The notes: generated by a model from the sequence alone, not told the origin. A stretch of DNA of 22,961 nucleotides from Akkermansiaceae bacterium UBA1315 (GCA_002307065.1 DBTN01000002.1:1-22961); one strand, 5' to 3'. Shown: positions 7,491-16,645, numbered from the stretch's first letter. Numbers and translations are program-made.

Positions 7491-8345
7491 TCAACCGGCG
7501 AAGGCGCTCGCTGGAACGCCGCGCACGCCAAGGTCGCGAATCACAAAAAGCCGCCCGTCATGCTCTTCGTCGCCGGATTTGTTCAAACCGGTTGTCACGT
7601 AGAGCTCGGCCAAGTCTGGTCCCCCGAATGCGCACGCCGTCGTTTCCGCGCATGGCAGATCGATGCGGCGCATTTCCTCACCGGAAACCGGATCGAAATC
7701 GACGACACAAGCGCCGTGGCAGAACGCGACCCAGAGGTGGCCGTTTTCATCGATCGTCATTCCGTCGGGCGAGGCGTCGATGTGAGCGGTGGAAATCACG
7801 CTGCGCAAATTCCGGAGTTGGCCATTTTCGTAGTCAAAGGCGAGGACTTCACGCCTCGGGGTATCAATGTAATACACCGTTTTCCCATCGAGTGACCAAA
7901 CGATGCCGTTGGAATTCGTCACCGGTCCGAACGCCTCGTGGAGCGTGAGATCGGGATCGAGCCGGTAGAGTTTCGCGTCGCCGGTTTTTTTCACCAAGCT
8001 GATCGTTCCTGCGAAAAATCGGCCGTCGGGTGAGCACTTGCCGTCGTTGAATCGATTGTCCGGTTTTTTATCCGGTTCCGGATCGGCGATCGGCGTGAGC
8101 AAGCCGGTTTCCTCGTCGAGAAATTGCAAGCCGTTGTCGCCAGCGATGACCAGTCCTCCGCTTTCGCGAGGGACGACCGTGCCGACGCGTTCGCCGACAT
8201 CCCAGGATTTTTCCTCACCGGTCGCGGGATCAAATCGATGGACCTGATGGCTTTCGATATCCACGTAATAGAGCGCGTCATTGCACCAGATCGGGCCTTC
8301 GCCCCATTTGCTGCGGTTTTTTCCAATCGGTTCGGCAGTCGGCAT
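7491..8345 (-). CDS. SMP-30/gluconolactonase-family (LRE) hydrolase
   Basis: A 284-aa six-bladed beta-propeller enzyme of the senescence-marker-protein-30/gluconolactonase family. These proteins open sugar lactones using one divalent metal. The metal ligands are recognisable: E16 in WGEGP, N146 in TNSNG and D194 in SPDGM. The substrate-side N100/D101 in NRFNDGKCSPDG is also present. There is no signal peptide, so it should act in the cytoplasm on the lactone of an aldose or uronic acid. No sugar dehydrogenase or dehydratase neighbours are present to identify the substrate. An AGGG lies 7-8 nt before the ATG. It is divergent from the S1 protein gene, with 109 bp between the starts. Confidence 0.9.
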   Translation of the reverse strand: MPTAEPIGKNRSKWGEGPIWCNDALYYVDIESHQVHRFDPATGEEKSWDVGERVGTVVPRESGGLVIAGDNGLQFLDEETGLLTPIADPEPDKKPDNRFNDGKCSPDGRFFAGTISLVKKTGDAKLYRLDPDLTLHEAFGPVTNSNGIVWSLDGKTVYYIDTPRREVLAFDYENGQLRNLRSVISTAHIDASPDGMTIDENGHLWVAFCHGACVVDFDPVSGEEMRRIDLPCAETTACAFGGPDLAELYVTTGLNKSGDEEHDGRLFVIRDLGVRGVPASAFAG

Positions 8346-8454
8346 TGCGGAACCCTAGAAGCAGTTCGTCCATTCAGAAAGTGAAAATCCGGTCGGAAAT
8401 TCCACCCCGCTGTTTCACCATCGACGGAACCGGTTCGGCGGGTCATTTTCCGGC

Positions 8455-9294
8455 ATGGCGAAAATCGGTGAGCGCGACACTTTGCAAATTCTGCACGAGA
8501 AACCCTTCGGGCTTTTTCTCGATGGCGGAGATTTGGGGGAAATCTTGCTGCCGCGCCGCGAAATGCCGGTGAAATGGGCGCTCGGCGGTTATGTGGACGT
8601 TTTCCTTTACCACGATTCCGAAGACCGGCAGGTGGCGACGTTGAAAAAACCGCTGGCGATGCCTGGGGAATTTGCGCGGTTGCGATGCGTCGCCGTGACG
8701 AATGTCGGGGCGTTTCTCGATTGGGGATTGCCGAAGGATTTGCTCGTTCCGTTCCGCGAACAAAAAGTGCGGATGGAGGTCGGGAAATATTATGTCGTCT
8801 ATCTCCGCGAGGATGAGGAAACCGGTCGGCTCATCGCGACCACGCGGATCGCTCGTCACATGGACCAAACGCCGCACGCTTTCAAAGCGGGTGACGTGGT
8901 CGATCTGATGGTCTTCGGCAAAACCGATCTGGGTTACAAGGCGATCGTCGATGGCACCCACAGCGGTCTGATTTTCGCCAACGAAGTTTTCCAAGAACTG
9001 CAACCGGGGGAAAAACTCCAGGGTTACATCGCCAGTGTGCGGCCCGATGGCAAAATCGATCTGACCTTGCACCAAACCGGCCGTGCGAAAATCGATGATT
9101 TGGAAACACAGCTTTTAGCCGAACTGGAAGCCCGCGGCGGCTTTTGGAACATTGGCGATCACAGTTCTGCGGCGGAAATCAATGAGGAGGTCGGCGTGAG
9201 CAAAAGAGCGTTTAAACAAGCAACCGGAGCGTTGCTGAGAAAGCGTTTGATCACCATCGAGAACAATGGGATCCGGTTGGTGGAAGCGGAGTGA
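8455..9294 (+). CDS. CvfB-like S1 RNA-binding protein
   Basis: A 279-aa protein matching the CvfB/YitL family in length and order. It has tandem S1-type OB folds (about 1-60, 65-130 and 140-210) followed by a C-terminal winged helix (about 225-279, containing AAEINEEVGVSKRAFKQATGALLRKRLI). The second S1 repeat has the motif VTNVGAFLDWGLPKDLLVP and the third YKAIVDGTHSGLIFANEV. CvfB in Staphylococcus binds RNA and affects virulence gene expression; elsewhere the family is a putative post-transcriptional regulator. It is convergent with pnp, another S1 protein, across a terminator. No Shine-Dalgarno is visible before the ATG. Confidence 0.87.
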   Translation: MAKIGERDTLQILHEKPFGLFLDGGDLGEILLPRREMPVKWALGGYVDVFLYHDSEDRQVATLKKPLAMPGEFARLRCVAVTNVGAFLDWGLPKDLLVPFREQKVRMEVGKYYVVYLREDEETGRLIATTRIARHMDQTPHAFKAGDVVDLMVFGKTDLGYKAIVDGTHSGLIFANEVFQELQPGEKLQGYIASVRPDGKIDLTLHQTGRAKIDDLETQLLAELEARGGFWNIGDHSSAAEINEEVGVSKRAFKQATGALLRKRLITIENNGIRLVEAE

Positions 9295-9328
9295 TTAAGG
9301 TTCTCAGTAAAAGTTTCCGCAATTTGTG

Positions 9329-9415
9329 CGTTTGGGGAGTTCGAACTTTCGTCTGCGATAGGGGCAGGAGGTTTGGAAAGGAAGAGGCAAACTGAAGTTT
9401 GAACTCCCTCAAACG
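9329..9415. repeat. Long imperfect inverted repeat (REP-like)
   Basis: The arm at 9329-9348 (CGTTTGGGGAGTTCGAACTT) and the reverse complement of 9395-9415 differ by one insertion and one substitution. Weaker pairing continues inward for about 8 more bases (to about 9357 and 9386). The spacer between the strong arms is 46 bp. A transcript in either direction would form a long stem. It lies between the convergent S1 and pnp genes, just before their shared terminator. A similar GGAGTT core appears in the hairpin at 9455-9483, suggesting a repeat family. Confidence 0.7.
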
Positions 9416-9450
9416 AAAAAAGCCGGCGCCCATTCGGACGTCGGCTTTTT
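9416..9450. terminator. Bidirectional rho-independent terminator between the S1 gene and pnp
   Basis: AAAAAAGCCG (9416-9425) pairs with CGGCTTTTT (9442-9450), with inner CG/CG pairs extending the stem past a G-T wobble. The A-tract before and the T-tract after the stem make it work on both strands. It serves the CvfB-like gene ending at 9294 (plus) and pnp ending at 9492 (minus). Confidence 0.82.
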
Positions 9451-9454
9451 AAAT

Positions 9455-9483
9455 GGAAGCGGCGAATCGGAGTTCGCCGCTCC
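9455..9483. repeat. GC-rich hairpin next to the pnp stop
   Basis: GGAAGCGGCGAA (9455-9466) pairs with TTCGCCGCTCC (9473-9483) over 11 bp with one bulged A and a 6-nt loop. It lies immediately downstream of pnp on the minus strand, before the T-tract terminator. It could protect the 3' end of the mRNA or be one copy of an interspersed repeat sharing the GGAGTT core with the element at 9329-9415. Confidence 0.65.
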
Positions 9484-9491
9484 TTGAGGGG

Positions 9492-11642
<2,151 letters not shown>

Positions 11643-11769
11643 ATTGTTCTTCTTTATTTCAGTGCGTACGGCCCGCGCGGCAGGGTGCCAGGCGGGCATT
11701 TCCTTCTTTCAGACAAAGTCGTTGCGCCGCAAAAGGTCGGGCAACAGGGAGTTTTTTGTCTGGCGACCC

Positions 11770-11830
11770 GTTCAGTAACTGAACGAACCGGTTTTTTGCA
11801 GAACAGCCACGAGGTTTCCCCCGTGGCTGT
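11770..11830. promoter_or_regulatory. Two stem-loops in the rpsO-pnp intergenic region
   Basis: ACAGCCACG (11803-11811) pairs perfectly with CGTGGCTGT (11822-11830) around a 10-nt loop. GTTCAG (11770-11775) pairs with CTGAAC (11779-11784) around TAA. In the rpsO-to-pnp direction the first stem is followed by TTCTGCAAAAAA, not a T-tract, so neither stem is a good terminator for that strand. In E. coli the same interval carries an RNase III-cut stem that controls pnp. A similar processing or attenuation role is possible but not shown. Confidence 0.55.
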
Positions 11831-11848
11831 GATTGCGAAAAGGTTCGA

Positions 11849-12106
11849 TTAGCGGCGAAGTCCGAGGCCCTGGATGACCTGCTGGTATTTTTCTTCGGAG
11901 CCTTTTTTGATGTAATCGAGGAGCTTCCGGCGTTGGGAAACGAGGGTCAGGAGACCGCGGCGGGACGAGAAGTCCTTTTTGTGCTCGTTCAAATGATCCG
12001 TGAGGTGGAAGATTCGTTGAGTGAGGAGGGCCACTTGGTAAGGGGCGCTGCCGGTGTCTCCTTCGTGGAGCTGATAGTCTTTGAGGTTGATTTCTTGTGT
12101 GCTCAT
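11849..12106 (-). CDS. rpsO: 30S ribosomal protein S15
   Basis: An 85-aa S15, slightly shorter than the usual 89 residues. It binds 16S rRNA helices 20-22 early in 30S assembly and, in several species, represses its own mRNA. Conserved elements include HEGDTGSAPYQVALLTQRIFHLTDHL (written here as two runs, HEGDTGSAP and YQVALLTQRI) and HKKDFSSRRGLL, then VSQRRKLLDYI with the rRNA-contacting residues. It begins MSTQEINLKDYQLHEGD, so the first helix is a little different from E. coli. A promoter lies about 60 bp upstream. It is the first gene of the rpsO-pnp unit. Confidence 0.97.
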   Translation of the reverse strand: MSTQEINLKDYQLHEGDTGSAPYQVALLTQRIFHLTDHLNEHKKDFSSRRGLLTLVSQRRKLLDYIKKGSEEKYQQVIQGLGLRR

Positions 12107-12166
12107 AATCGTAGGGGATGGGTCCAGCGGGAAAGCCGGACCGTCCTAGTTGTAGGTGCGGCGGGT

Positions 12167-12194
12167 AGTAAAGTCAGGAAAACGCGTTTGGCAA
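12167..12194 (-). promoter_or_regulatory. Putative promoter of rpsO-pnp
   Basis: On the minus strand TTGCCA (complement of 12189-12194) is followed after 16 bp by TTTACT (complement of 12167-12172), each matching 4/6 of the sigma70 consensus. The leader to the rpsO ATG at 12106 would be about 55 nt, room for S15 autoregulatory structure. Position and spacing fit, but the match is moderate. Confidence 0.4.
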
Positions 12195-12289
12195 GGGGAA
12201 ACGGCGGGTGTGACCGGATTGAAAGATTGGCCGGTTCGGCGGGAATTTCCCTTGGCGGGAACGCTTTGGAAGCCTATGACGGCGGCGTC

Positions 12290-12397
12290 ATGACGCAGAC
12301 CTCCATCGAAACGGCGATTAAGATTTTCCTTTTGGCGCTTGTCGTCACCTTTGGCTACACGGTTTACAAGGTGCTGACGCAAATGGGATTTTTCTGA
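12290..12397 (+). CDS. Possible 35-aa single-pass membrane peptide
   Basis: A short open frame (MTQTSIETAIKIF then LLALVVTFGYTVYKVL) whose residues 10-28 form a good membrane helix flanked by polar ends, terminating TQMGFF and TGA. It occupies the 420-bp gap between divergent rpsO and yggU. The hydrophobic content is compact and in one frame only, which argues for a real product. There is no Shine-Dalgarno, but neither do most genes here have one. The frame continues upstream without a stop as poor-quality sequence over the rpsO region, so the ATG at 12290 is the sensible start. I do not recognise a family. The rest of the gap (12398-12526) shows nothing else. Confidence 0.45.
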   Translation: MTQTSIETAIKIFLLALVVTFGYTVYKVLTQMGFF

Positions 12398-12526
12398 GCC
12401 GGTGGCCGAAAGGGGCCGGGGAGGAGAGAGGATTGGGTGAAGCCGCGTTCTTTAAGCGACGCGAGGTGATGGCTGGTCCAGTGGTGAAATTTTGTTGAAG
12501 GTTCGGTAAAATCGCAGGTTCTGGGA

Positions 12527-12778
12527 ATGAAGCTTTTTGTCCGCGCGACGCCCAATTCCCGAACGAGCGAAATTCTCGGTTGGGAAACGGATCCACAGGC
12601 TGGGCGGGTGTTGCGGGTGAAAATCGCGGCACCACCGGTTGATGGGAAAGCGAATACGGCGCTGCGGGATTTTCTGGCGAAATCGCTGAAGCTTTCCAAA
12701 TCCCAGGTGACTTTGGAAAAAGGCAGCAGCTCGCGGCTGAAGGCGTTCACGATTCCGGATGGGACGCCGTTGCCGTGA
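12527..12778 (+). CDS. DUF167/YggU-family protein
   Basis: An 83-aa member of the small alpha/beta YggU (DUF167) family, function unknown across bacteria. The family signature is clear: the N-terminal VRATPNSRTSEI, the central VLRVKIAAPPVDGKAN, which is the most conserved block, and the closing LEKGSSSRLKAFTI (equivalent to xxGxxSRxKxxxI). Length is normal. It ends 6 bp from the stop of the convergent exonuclease gene, with no room for a terminator between. Confidence 0.9.
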   Translation: MKLFVRATPNSRTSEILGWETDPQAGRVLRVKIAAPPVDGKANTALRDFLAKSLKLSKSQVTLEKGSSSRLKAFTIPDGTPLP

Positions 12779-12784
12779 ATCGAA

Positions 12785-13348
12785 TCACCAATCCACTGCG
12801 ATGTCGGCGATGCCGCCGTTTTTATCGTCGTAGCGGAGGTAGCCGTTTTCGAGGGCGAATTCGTGGACGCATTTGGTGACTTTGACGTCGAAGGCGCAGT
12901 ATTCGGCGATTTTTCTCAACGGAGAGAAATCGCCGGTTTTTTTGTGTTCCTGCCACCAGCGGAGCGCGTCGAGTCCGTCGGCGGTTTTCCCGGTGCCGAG
13001 GCTGGCGGAGGCGACGGAGTCGAGCTTGAGGCGAAAGCCGACCTTGGTTTCAAGATCGAGCATCATGTCGAGATTCAGCGTTTGATCGGCGAGGGTGTGG
13101 AAAATGTAGGGCTGTAGAACGGGGTAGTCGAACTGCAGGTGATTCCAGCCAACGACGAGGTCGGCGCGAACGAGTTCTTCGCCGAGCCGGTCCATTTCGT
13201 TTTCCCCGTAGATTTCGTAGGTTCCGCGGGCGGTGCTGTAGGTGACGCCGACGGAGACGCCCATTTTGCTCTTATTGGCGAAGCCTCCGACGTCGCCGAA
13301 GCTGCGCTGCGTTTCCAAATCAAAATAGACGATGTTTTTTCCGGCCAC
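12785..13348 (-). CDS. DEDDy-type 3'-5' exonuclease / RNase H-like protein
   Basis: A 187-aa single-domain exonuclease-fold protein. The catalytic acids are in the right order: D10 and E12 in YFDLET, D74 in WNHLQFD, and Y150/D154 in YCAFD, which makes it the DEDDy subclass. This resembles the stand-alone RNase-H-like predicted exonucleases (RNase_H_2 type), sometimes fused to helicases elsewhere; here no helicase is attached. The polarity and substrate (DNA or RNA) cannot be told. It uses a GTG start at 13348 immediately before the first beta strand (MAGKNIVYFD). It is divergent from the S4 gene, with 107 bp between the starts. Confidence 0.82.
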   Translation of the reverse strand: MAGKNIVYFDLETQRSFGDVGGFANKSKMGVSVGVTYSTARGTYEIYGENEMDRLGEELVRADLVVGWNHLQFDYPVLQPYIFHTLADQTLNLDMMLDLETKVGFRLKLDSVASASLGTGKTADGLDALRWWQEHKKTGDFSPLRKIAEYCAFDVKVTKCVHEFALENGYLRYDDKNGGIADIAVDW

Positions 13349-13455
13349 GGGAGGGTGTTAAAGGTCTGGGGCGGCGCGGGCAAGTCCGAGGGAAAAGGAA
13401 ACCGATTTGAAATGGCGGATTGGCGTCTGGAAAAGACCGCGTTACCTTCTGTGCA

Positions 13456-13830
13456 ATGACCGGTGAACGCGCTGACAAATGGCTTTGGGCCACGCGATTT
13501 TTTAAAACCCGCAGCCTCGCCGCGAAATCTTGTTCGTTGGAAAAAGTGAAACGGGCCGGGTTGGTGGTGAAACCGGCGACGATGCTTCACGAAGGAGATG
13601 TCGTGGAAATTCCGTTTGCCGAAGGCCCTGGTGTGAGGACGATTTGGGTGAAAAGTCTGATTTCCCTGCGGGTCAGCGCGCCGCTCGCCCAGGCGTGCTA
13701 CGAAGACCGAACGCCGCCGGAAGTTTACGAAGCGAACAAGCAGGCGTTGATCGAGCGTCGCGCGGCAGGTGGAAAACCGACCAAACGCGATCGGAGGATC
13801 ATCGGGAAAATCCACGGGTTTTGGGATTGA
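13456..13830 (+). CDS. Hsp15-like S4-domain RNA-binding protein
   Basis: A 124-aa protein matching the ribosome-associated heat-shock protein Hsp15 (HslR) family. The N-terminal S4 domain begins RADKWLWATRFFKTRSLAA and continues through the KVKRAGLVVKPATMLHEGD block with the GDVVEI strand. The C-terminus has the basic GGKPTKRDRRII tail used for RNA contact. In E. coli, Hsp15 rescues 50S subunits carrying a stalled nascent chain-tRNA. The ATG at 13456 gives the family's standard N-terminus; 12 extra in-frame upstream codons are not conserved-looking. Family assignment is strong; ortholog status is inferred. Confidence 0.87.
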   Translation: MTGERADKWLWATRFFKTRSLAAKSCSLEKVKRAGLVVKPATMLHEGDVVEIPFAEGPGVRTIWVKSLISLRVSAPLAQACYEDRTPPEVYEANKQALIERRAAGGKPTKRDRRIIGKIHGFWD

Positions 13831-13915
13831 GAAAGGGAGTGGTTTGCAGGCGAAGGGAAGATCGCTTCTTAGGCTTCCCTTGCGTAATCGCGTTGGCTTC
13901 GTCTAGCTTCCGCGC

Positions 13916-15067
13916 ATGCCAGCCGAGACTCGCACAGAATTTTTCCAAACCGGTAGCGCCGCCGAGCCGGTTCGCCTGCGGGACGGCGGGTCTTTGCCTG
14001 GGGTGACATTGGCTTATGAATCGTGGGGTGAGCTGAATGCGGACCGTTCCAATGCGATTTTGGTTTTCCATGCGCTTTCGGGATCGCACCACGCGGTCGG
14101 GCACAATCCGGAGATCGAAGGCGTGGGAGATTTGTGGCAGCCGGAGCTGCACGCGGGCTGGTGGGAATCGATGATCGGCCCGGGAAAGGCGATCGATACG
14201 GATAAGTTTTTTGTCATTTGTGCCAACTACCTCGGCGGCTGTTACGGCAGCACGGGACCGGCGTCGATCCATCCTGAGACGGGAAAACCGTGGGGCTCGG
14301 CGTTTCCGGCGGTGACGGCGGCGGATCAGGTAGAGATGGTGAAACGGTTGCTGGATTCGCTTGGCATCGAGGTGCTGGCGGCGGTTGCCGGGCCGTCGGT
14401 CGGCGGTTTGTTGTCGCTGACGTTTGCGACCCGTTTCCCCGAGCGGGTGAAGACGGTGATTTCCATCGCGTCGGGTTTTAAGACGACGGTGCTGAACCGG
14501 TTGATCTTGTTCGAGCAGATTTTAGCGATCGAAAATGACCCGTATTTTAACGGCGGAGATTATTACGATGGGCAAGGGCCACTCTACGGATTGGCGCTGG
14601 CGAGGATGATTTCGCACAAAACTTTCCTGCATTTGGACACGATCGAGAAGCGCGCGCGGCAGGACGTGGTGCAACCGGATGACGTGCTTTCCTGGTACCG
14701 GGTGCGTGACCAGTTCCAAAGCTACATGCTGCATCAGGGGAAAAAATTTGTGCGTCGGTTTGATGCCAACACGTATTTGCGGATCATCGATCTCTGGTCA
14801 CGGTATGACGCGACTCACGAAGGTGACGCGGAAACGCCGGAGGATCTTTTCGAGCGGTCGAGAGCGGCGGGCCAGCGCTGGTTGGTGTTTTCGATCGATT
14901 CCGATTTCTGTTTTTATCCGGAAGAGCAATCGGAGCTCGTGAGGCATCTGGAGCAGGCCAAGGTGGAGGTGATGCACATCATCGTTCACTCGGACAAGGG
15001 GCACGATTCTTTCCTCTTGGAGCCGGATCTTTACACGCCGCATATTTCTTGGCTCTTGGGGAGATGA
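13916..15067 (+). CDS. metX: Homoserine O-acyltransferase (MetX type)
   Basis: A 383-aa alpha/beta-hydrolase of MetX length. It acylates homoserine with acetyl- or succinyl-CoA, the first committed step to methionine. Family blocks are present: TLAYESWGELNADRSNAILV, HALSGSHHA, the WWESMIGPGKAIDT loop and the CANYLGGCYGSTGP block. The catalytic triad is Ser161 (GPSVGG), Asp330 (IDSDF) and His363 (KGHDSF). The nucleophile elbow reads GPSVGG where most members have GGSMGG or GPSMGG, a Met-to-Val change next to the active site. I cannot decide between acetyl and succinyl specificity by eye. No metW, metY or metB is adjacent. No Shine-Dalgarno is seen before the ATG. Confidence 0.92.
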   Translation: MPAETRTEFFQTGSAAEPVRLRDGGSLPGVTLAYESWGELNADRSNAILVFHALSGSHHAVGHNPEIEGVGDLWQPELHAGWWESMIGPGKAIDTDKFFVICANYLGGCYGSTGPASIHPETGKPWGSAFPAVTAADQVEMVKRLLDSLGIEVLAAVAGPSVGGLLSLTFATRFPERVKTVISIASGFKTTVLNRLILFEQILAIENDPYFNGGDYYDGQGPLYGLALARMISHKTFLHLDTIEKRARQDVVQPDDVLSWYRVRDQFQSYMLHQGKKFVRRFDANTYLRIIDLWSRYDATHEGDAETPEDLFERSRAAGQRWLVFSIDSDFCFYPEEQSELVRHLEQAKVEVMHIIVHSDKGHDSFLLEPDLYTPHISWLLGR

Positions 15068-15069
15068 AC

Positions 15070-15160
15070 CGGTTCTCTGTTACCGGTTATCAGAGATCAG
15101 GTCATTCATTCGGCGGAAATTTTTACTGATAACCGTTTTCCGATCACCGATAACTTTCTC
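15070..15160. repeat. Degenerate heptamer repeat with inverted halves upstream of the rRNA methyltransferase gene
   Basis: The whole gap between metX and the next gene can be read in 7-bp units, for example TGTTACC, GGTTATC, AGAGATC, AGGTCAT and later TGATAAC, CGTTTTC, CGATCAC, CGATAAC. The left part GTTATCAGAGATCAG (15086-15100) and the reverse complement of 15140-15154 (GTTATCGGTGATCGG) match at 12 of 15 positions. The element is thus an imperfect inverted repeat with a 39-bp spacer. It ends 6 bp before the ATG at 15161. It resembles in style, not sequence, the tract at 3-149. Confidence 0.65.
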
Positions 15161-15754
15161 ATGAAACCTAGAGTTCACGGAACGCAAAATAAACAGGCAC
15201 GCGAAAATCGGCATGTCCGCCCCATGGAGCCGGAAAAAACCGTGCCGTCGCTCGATGAAGACGATGTGATGGAAATCGTCTCGCAGGTGCCGGTTCCGTT
15301 TTTGTTGATTCTCGACTGCGTGCAGGATCCTCACAATCTTGGGGCGATTCTGCGGACGGCGGACGCCGCAGGCATCCATGCGGTGATCGCACCGAAGGAC
15401 AAAGCGGTCGGCATCACAGAAACGGTGCGGCGGATTTCCGTCGGTGCGGCGGATCATGTTCCCTTTGCTCAGGTGACGAATCTGGCGCGAACGATGGAAA
15501 AGCTGAAAGAAGCCGGCGTGTGGATCGTCGGAACATCGGACCGGGCGTCGAAGTCGGTTTACGAATTGGATTTGAAAGGCCCGCTGGCGCTGGTTTTGGG
15601 CGCGGAGGAGAAAGGCATGCGCCGCTTGACGGAGGAGAACTGTGATTTCCTCGCCTCGATCCCGATGTCGGGAAAGGTGGCGTGCCTGAATGTTTCAGTC
15701 GCGACGGGAGTCTGTCTGTTCGAGGCGGTGCGTCAGCGCCGGCCTTCGGTTTGA
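15161..15754 (+). CDS. TrmH/SpoU-family rRNA 2'-O-methyltransferase (RlmB-like, lacking the N-terminal domain)
   Basis: A 197-aa SPOUT methyltransferase using S-adenosylmethionine to methylate a ribose in rRNA or tRNA. Motif 1 is LDCVQDPHNLGAILRTADAAG (written as LDCVQDPHNL, then GAILRTADAAG, residues 51-71). Motif 2 is LVLGAEEKGMRRL (144-156), and motif 3 is IPMSGKVACLNVSVATG (167-183), forming the trefoil knot. It fits the RlmB branch, but RlmB and TrmH3 proteins usually have about 240-260 residues with an L30e-like N-terminal substrate domain. Here only about 45 charged residues precede the catalytic domain. No upstream frame supplies the missing part, because the gap is repeat DNA. The next gene overlaps its stop codon. 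Confidence 0.85.
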   Translation: MKPRVHGTQNKQARENRHVRPMEPEKTVPSLDEDDVMEIVSQVPVPFLLILDCVQDPHNLGAILRTADAAGIHAVIAPKDKAVGITETVRRISVGAADHVPFAQVTNLARTMEKLKEAGVWIVGTSDRASKSVYELDLKGPLALVLGAEEKGMRRLTEENCDFLASIPMSGKVACLNVSVATGVCLFEAVRQRRPSV

Positions 15755-16551
15755 ACGAACCGGTGCGGGTGCTTTCGGACCTGCATCTGGGTCACAAAGT
15801 TTCGCGGATCGAGAAGGTTTCCGCGTTGCGGCCGTTGCTCGAAGGGGTCGGCACGGTGATTTTTAATGGCGATACTTGGCAGGAACTGGCGCGGGAATTT
15901 CGTGACCGCTCAGGGGAAATGCTGGCGGCGCTGAAGGATCTCTGCGTGCAAACCGGTTGTGATCCGGTTTTCCTTCCCGGGAATCATGATCCGGGCTGGG
16001 ACGGCCCGGGGTATGTGGAATTGGCGGGCGGAAAAGTCATCGTGACGCATGGCGACGCGATTTATCGCGACGGATCGCCGTGGAAACGGGAAATTTTGGC
16101 CGGGCAGGAACGGGTCAATGACATCTGGGAACGGCATCCCGGGGCGGATTCGCAAATCGACGCGCGGCTCTTGGTCGCACGGGAAATTGCACGTGAGCTG
16201 CCGTCGGTGAATCACCCGGGTGGCCGGAAATTTTTTCAACGAGCGGTCGACGCGGCATTTCCGCCCAGCCGGGCGATTCAGATGCTGGTGTCGTGGAAAA
16301 ATCAGGGGCGGGCGGCGGCGGCGTTTGGAGAGCGGTATTTTCCGCAGGCGGAAGTGATTTTAATCGGCCACTTTCATCGCCACGGATCTTGGAACAGGGG
16401 CGGGCGGCGCGTCATCAATACCGGTTCGTTCTTAAATCCCGGCCGTGCGCATTTCGTCGATTTTGAAAAGGGTTGGCTGACGCGGGGAGTGATCGAAGAA
16501 ACTCCGGACACCTGTCAAACCGGTGAATTACTTGGCCGGTGGCGCGTCTGA
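15751..16551 (+). CDS. Calcineurin-like metallophosphoesterase
   Basis: A 266-aa metallophosphoesterase with the full set of metal-binding blocks: D10 and H12 in SDLHLGH, D41 in FNGDTW, N78/H79 in PGNHD, H100 in VTHGD, and the closing GHFHRHG. The pattern resembles UDP-2,3-diacylglucosamine hydrolase-like and other uncharacterised phosphoesterases. The substrate is not predictable, and no lipid A genes are adjacent. The start is inferred: the frame has no ATG before the first metal motif. A TTG at 15751 overlaps the preceding TGA as TTGA and gives MNEPVRVLSDLH, implying translational coupling; a GTG at 15682 is a weaker alternative. Confidence 0.82.
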   Translation: MNEPVRVLSDLHLGHKVSRIEKVSALRPLLEGVGTVIFNGDTWQELAREFRDRSGEMLAALKDLCVQTGCDPVFLPGNHDPGWDGPGYVELAGGKVIVTHGDAIYRDGSPWKREILAGQERVNDIWERHPGADSQIDARLLVAREIARELPSVNHPGGRKFFQRAVDAAFPPSRAIQMLVSWKNQGRAAAAFGERYFPQAEVILIGHFHRHGSWNRGGRRVINTGSFLNPGRAHFVDFEKGWLTRGVIEETPDTCQTGELLGRWRV

Positions 16552-16570
16552 AATGCACGCGAGAAAAAGA

Positions 16571-16645
16571 TGGTACACGAGGACGGGATCGAACCGCCGA
16601 CCAACCCGGTGTAAGCGGGCCGCTCTACCGCTGAGCTACTCGTGC
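16571..16645 (-). tRNA. tRNA-Val (anticodon UAC)
   Basis: On the minus strand a 75-nt cloverleaf with encoded 3' CCA. The acceptor stem GCACGAG pairs with CTCGTGT (G1-U72 is a wobble). The D arm is GCTC…GAGC. The anticodon stem GCCCG/CGGGT encloses the loop CTTACAC with anticodon TAC, reading GTA valine codons. The T arm is GGCGG-TTCGATC-CCGTC. The G1-U72 pair is unusual for valine tRNA. It faces the metallophosphoesterase gene tail to tail. No duplicated 3' end suggesting an integrated element was found nearby. Confidence 0.93.

Noticed and set aside
6126..7895. A 589-codon plus-strand open frame opposite the alpha-repeat and SMP-30 genes
   Set aside because: It spans two well-supported minus-strand genes and has no recognisable domain.
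11770..11793. Plus-strand terminator (stem GTTCAG/CTGAAC followed by AACCGGTTTTTT)
   Set aside because: The stem is short, an AACCGG separates it from the T-run, and there is no plus-strand gene upstream that needs it.
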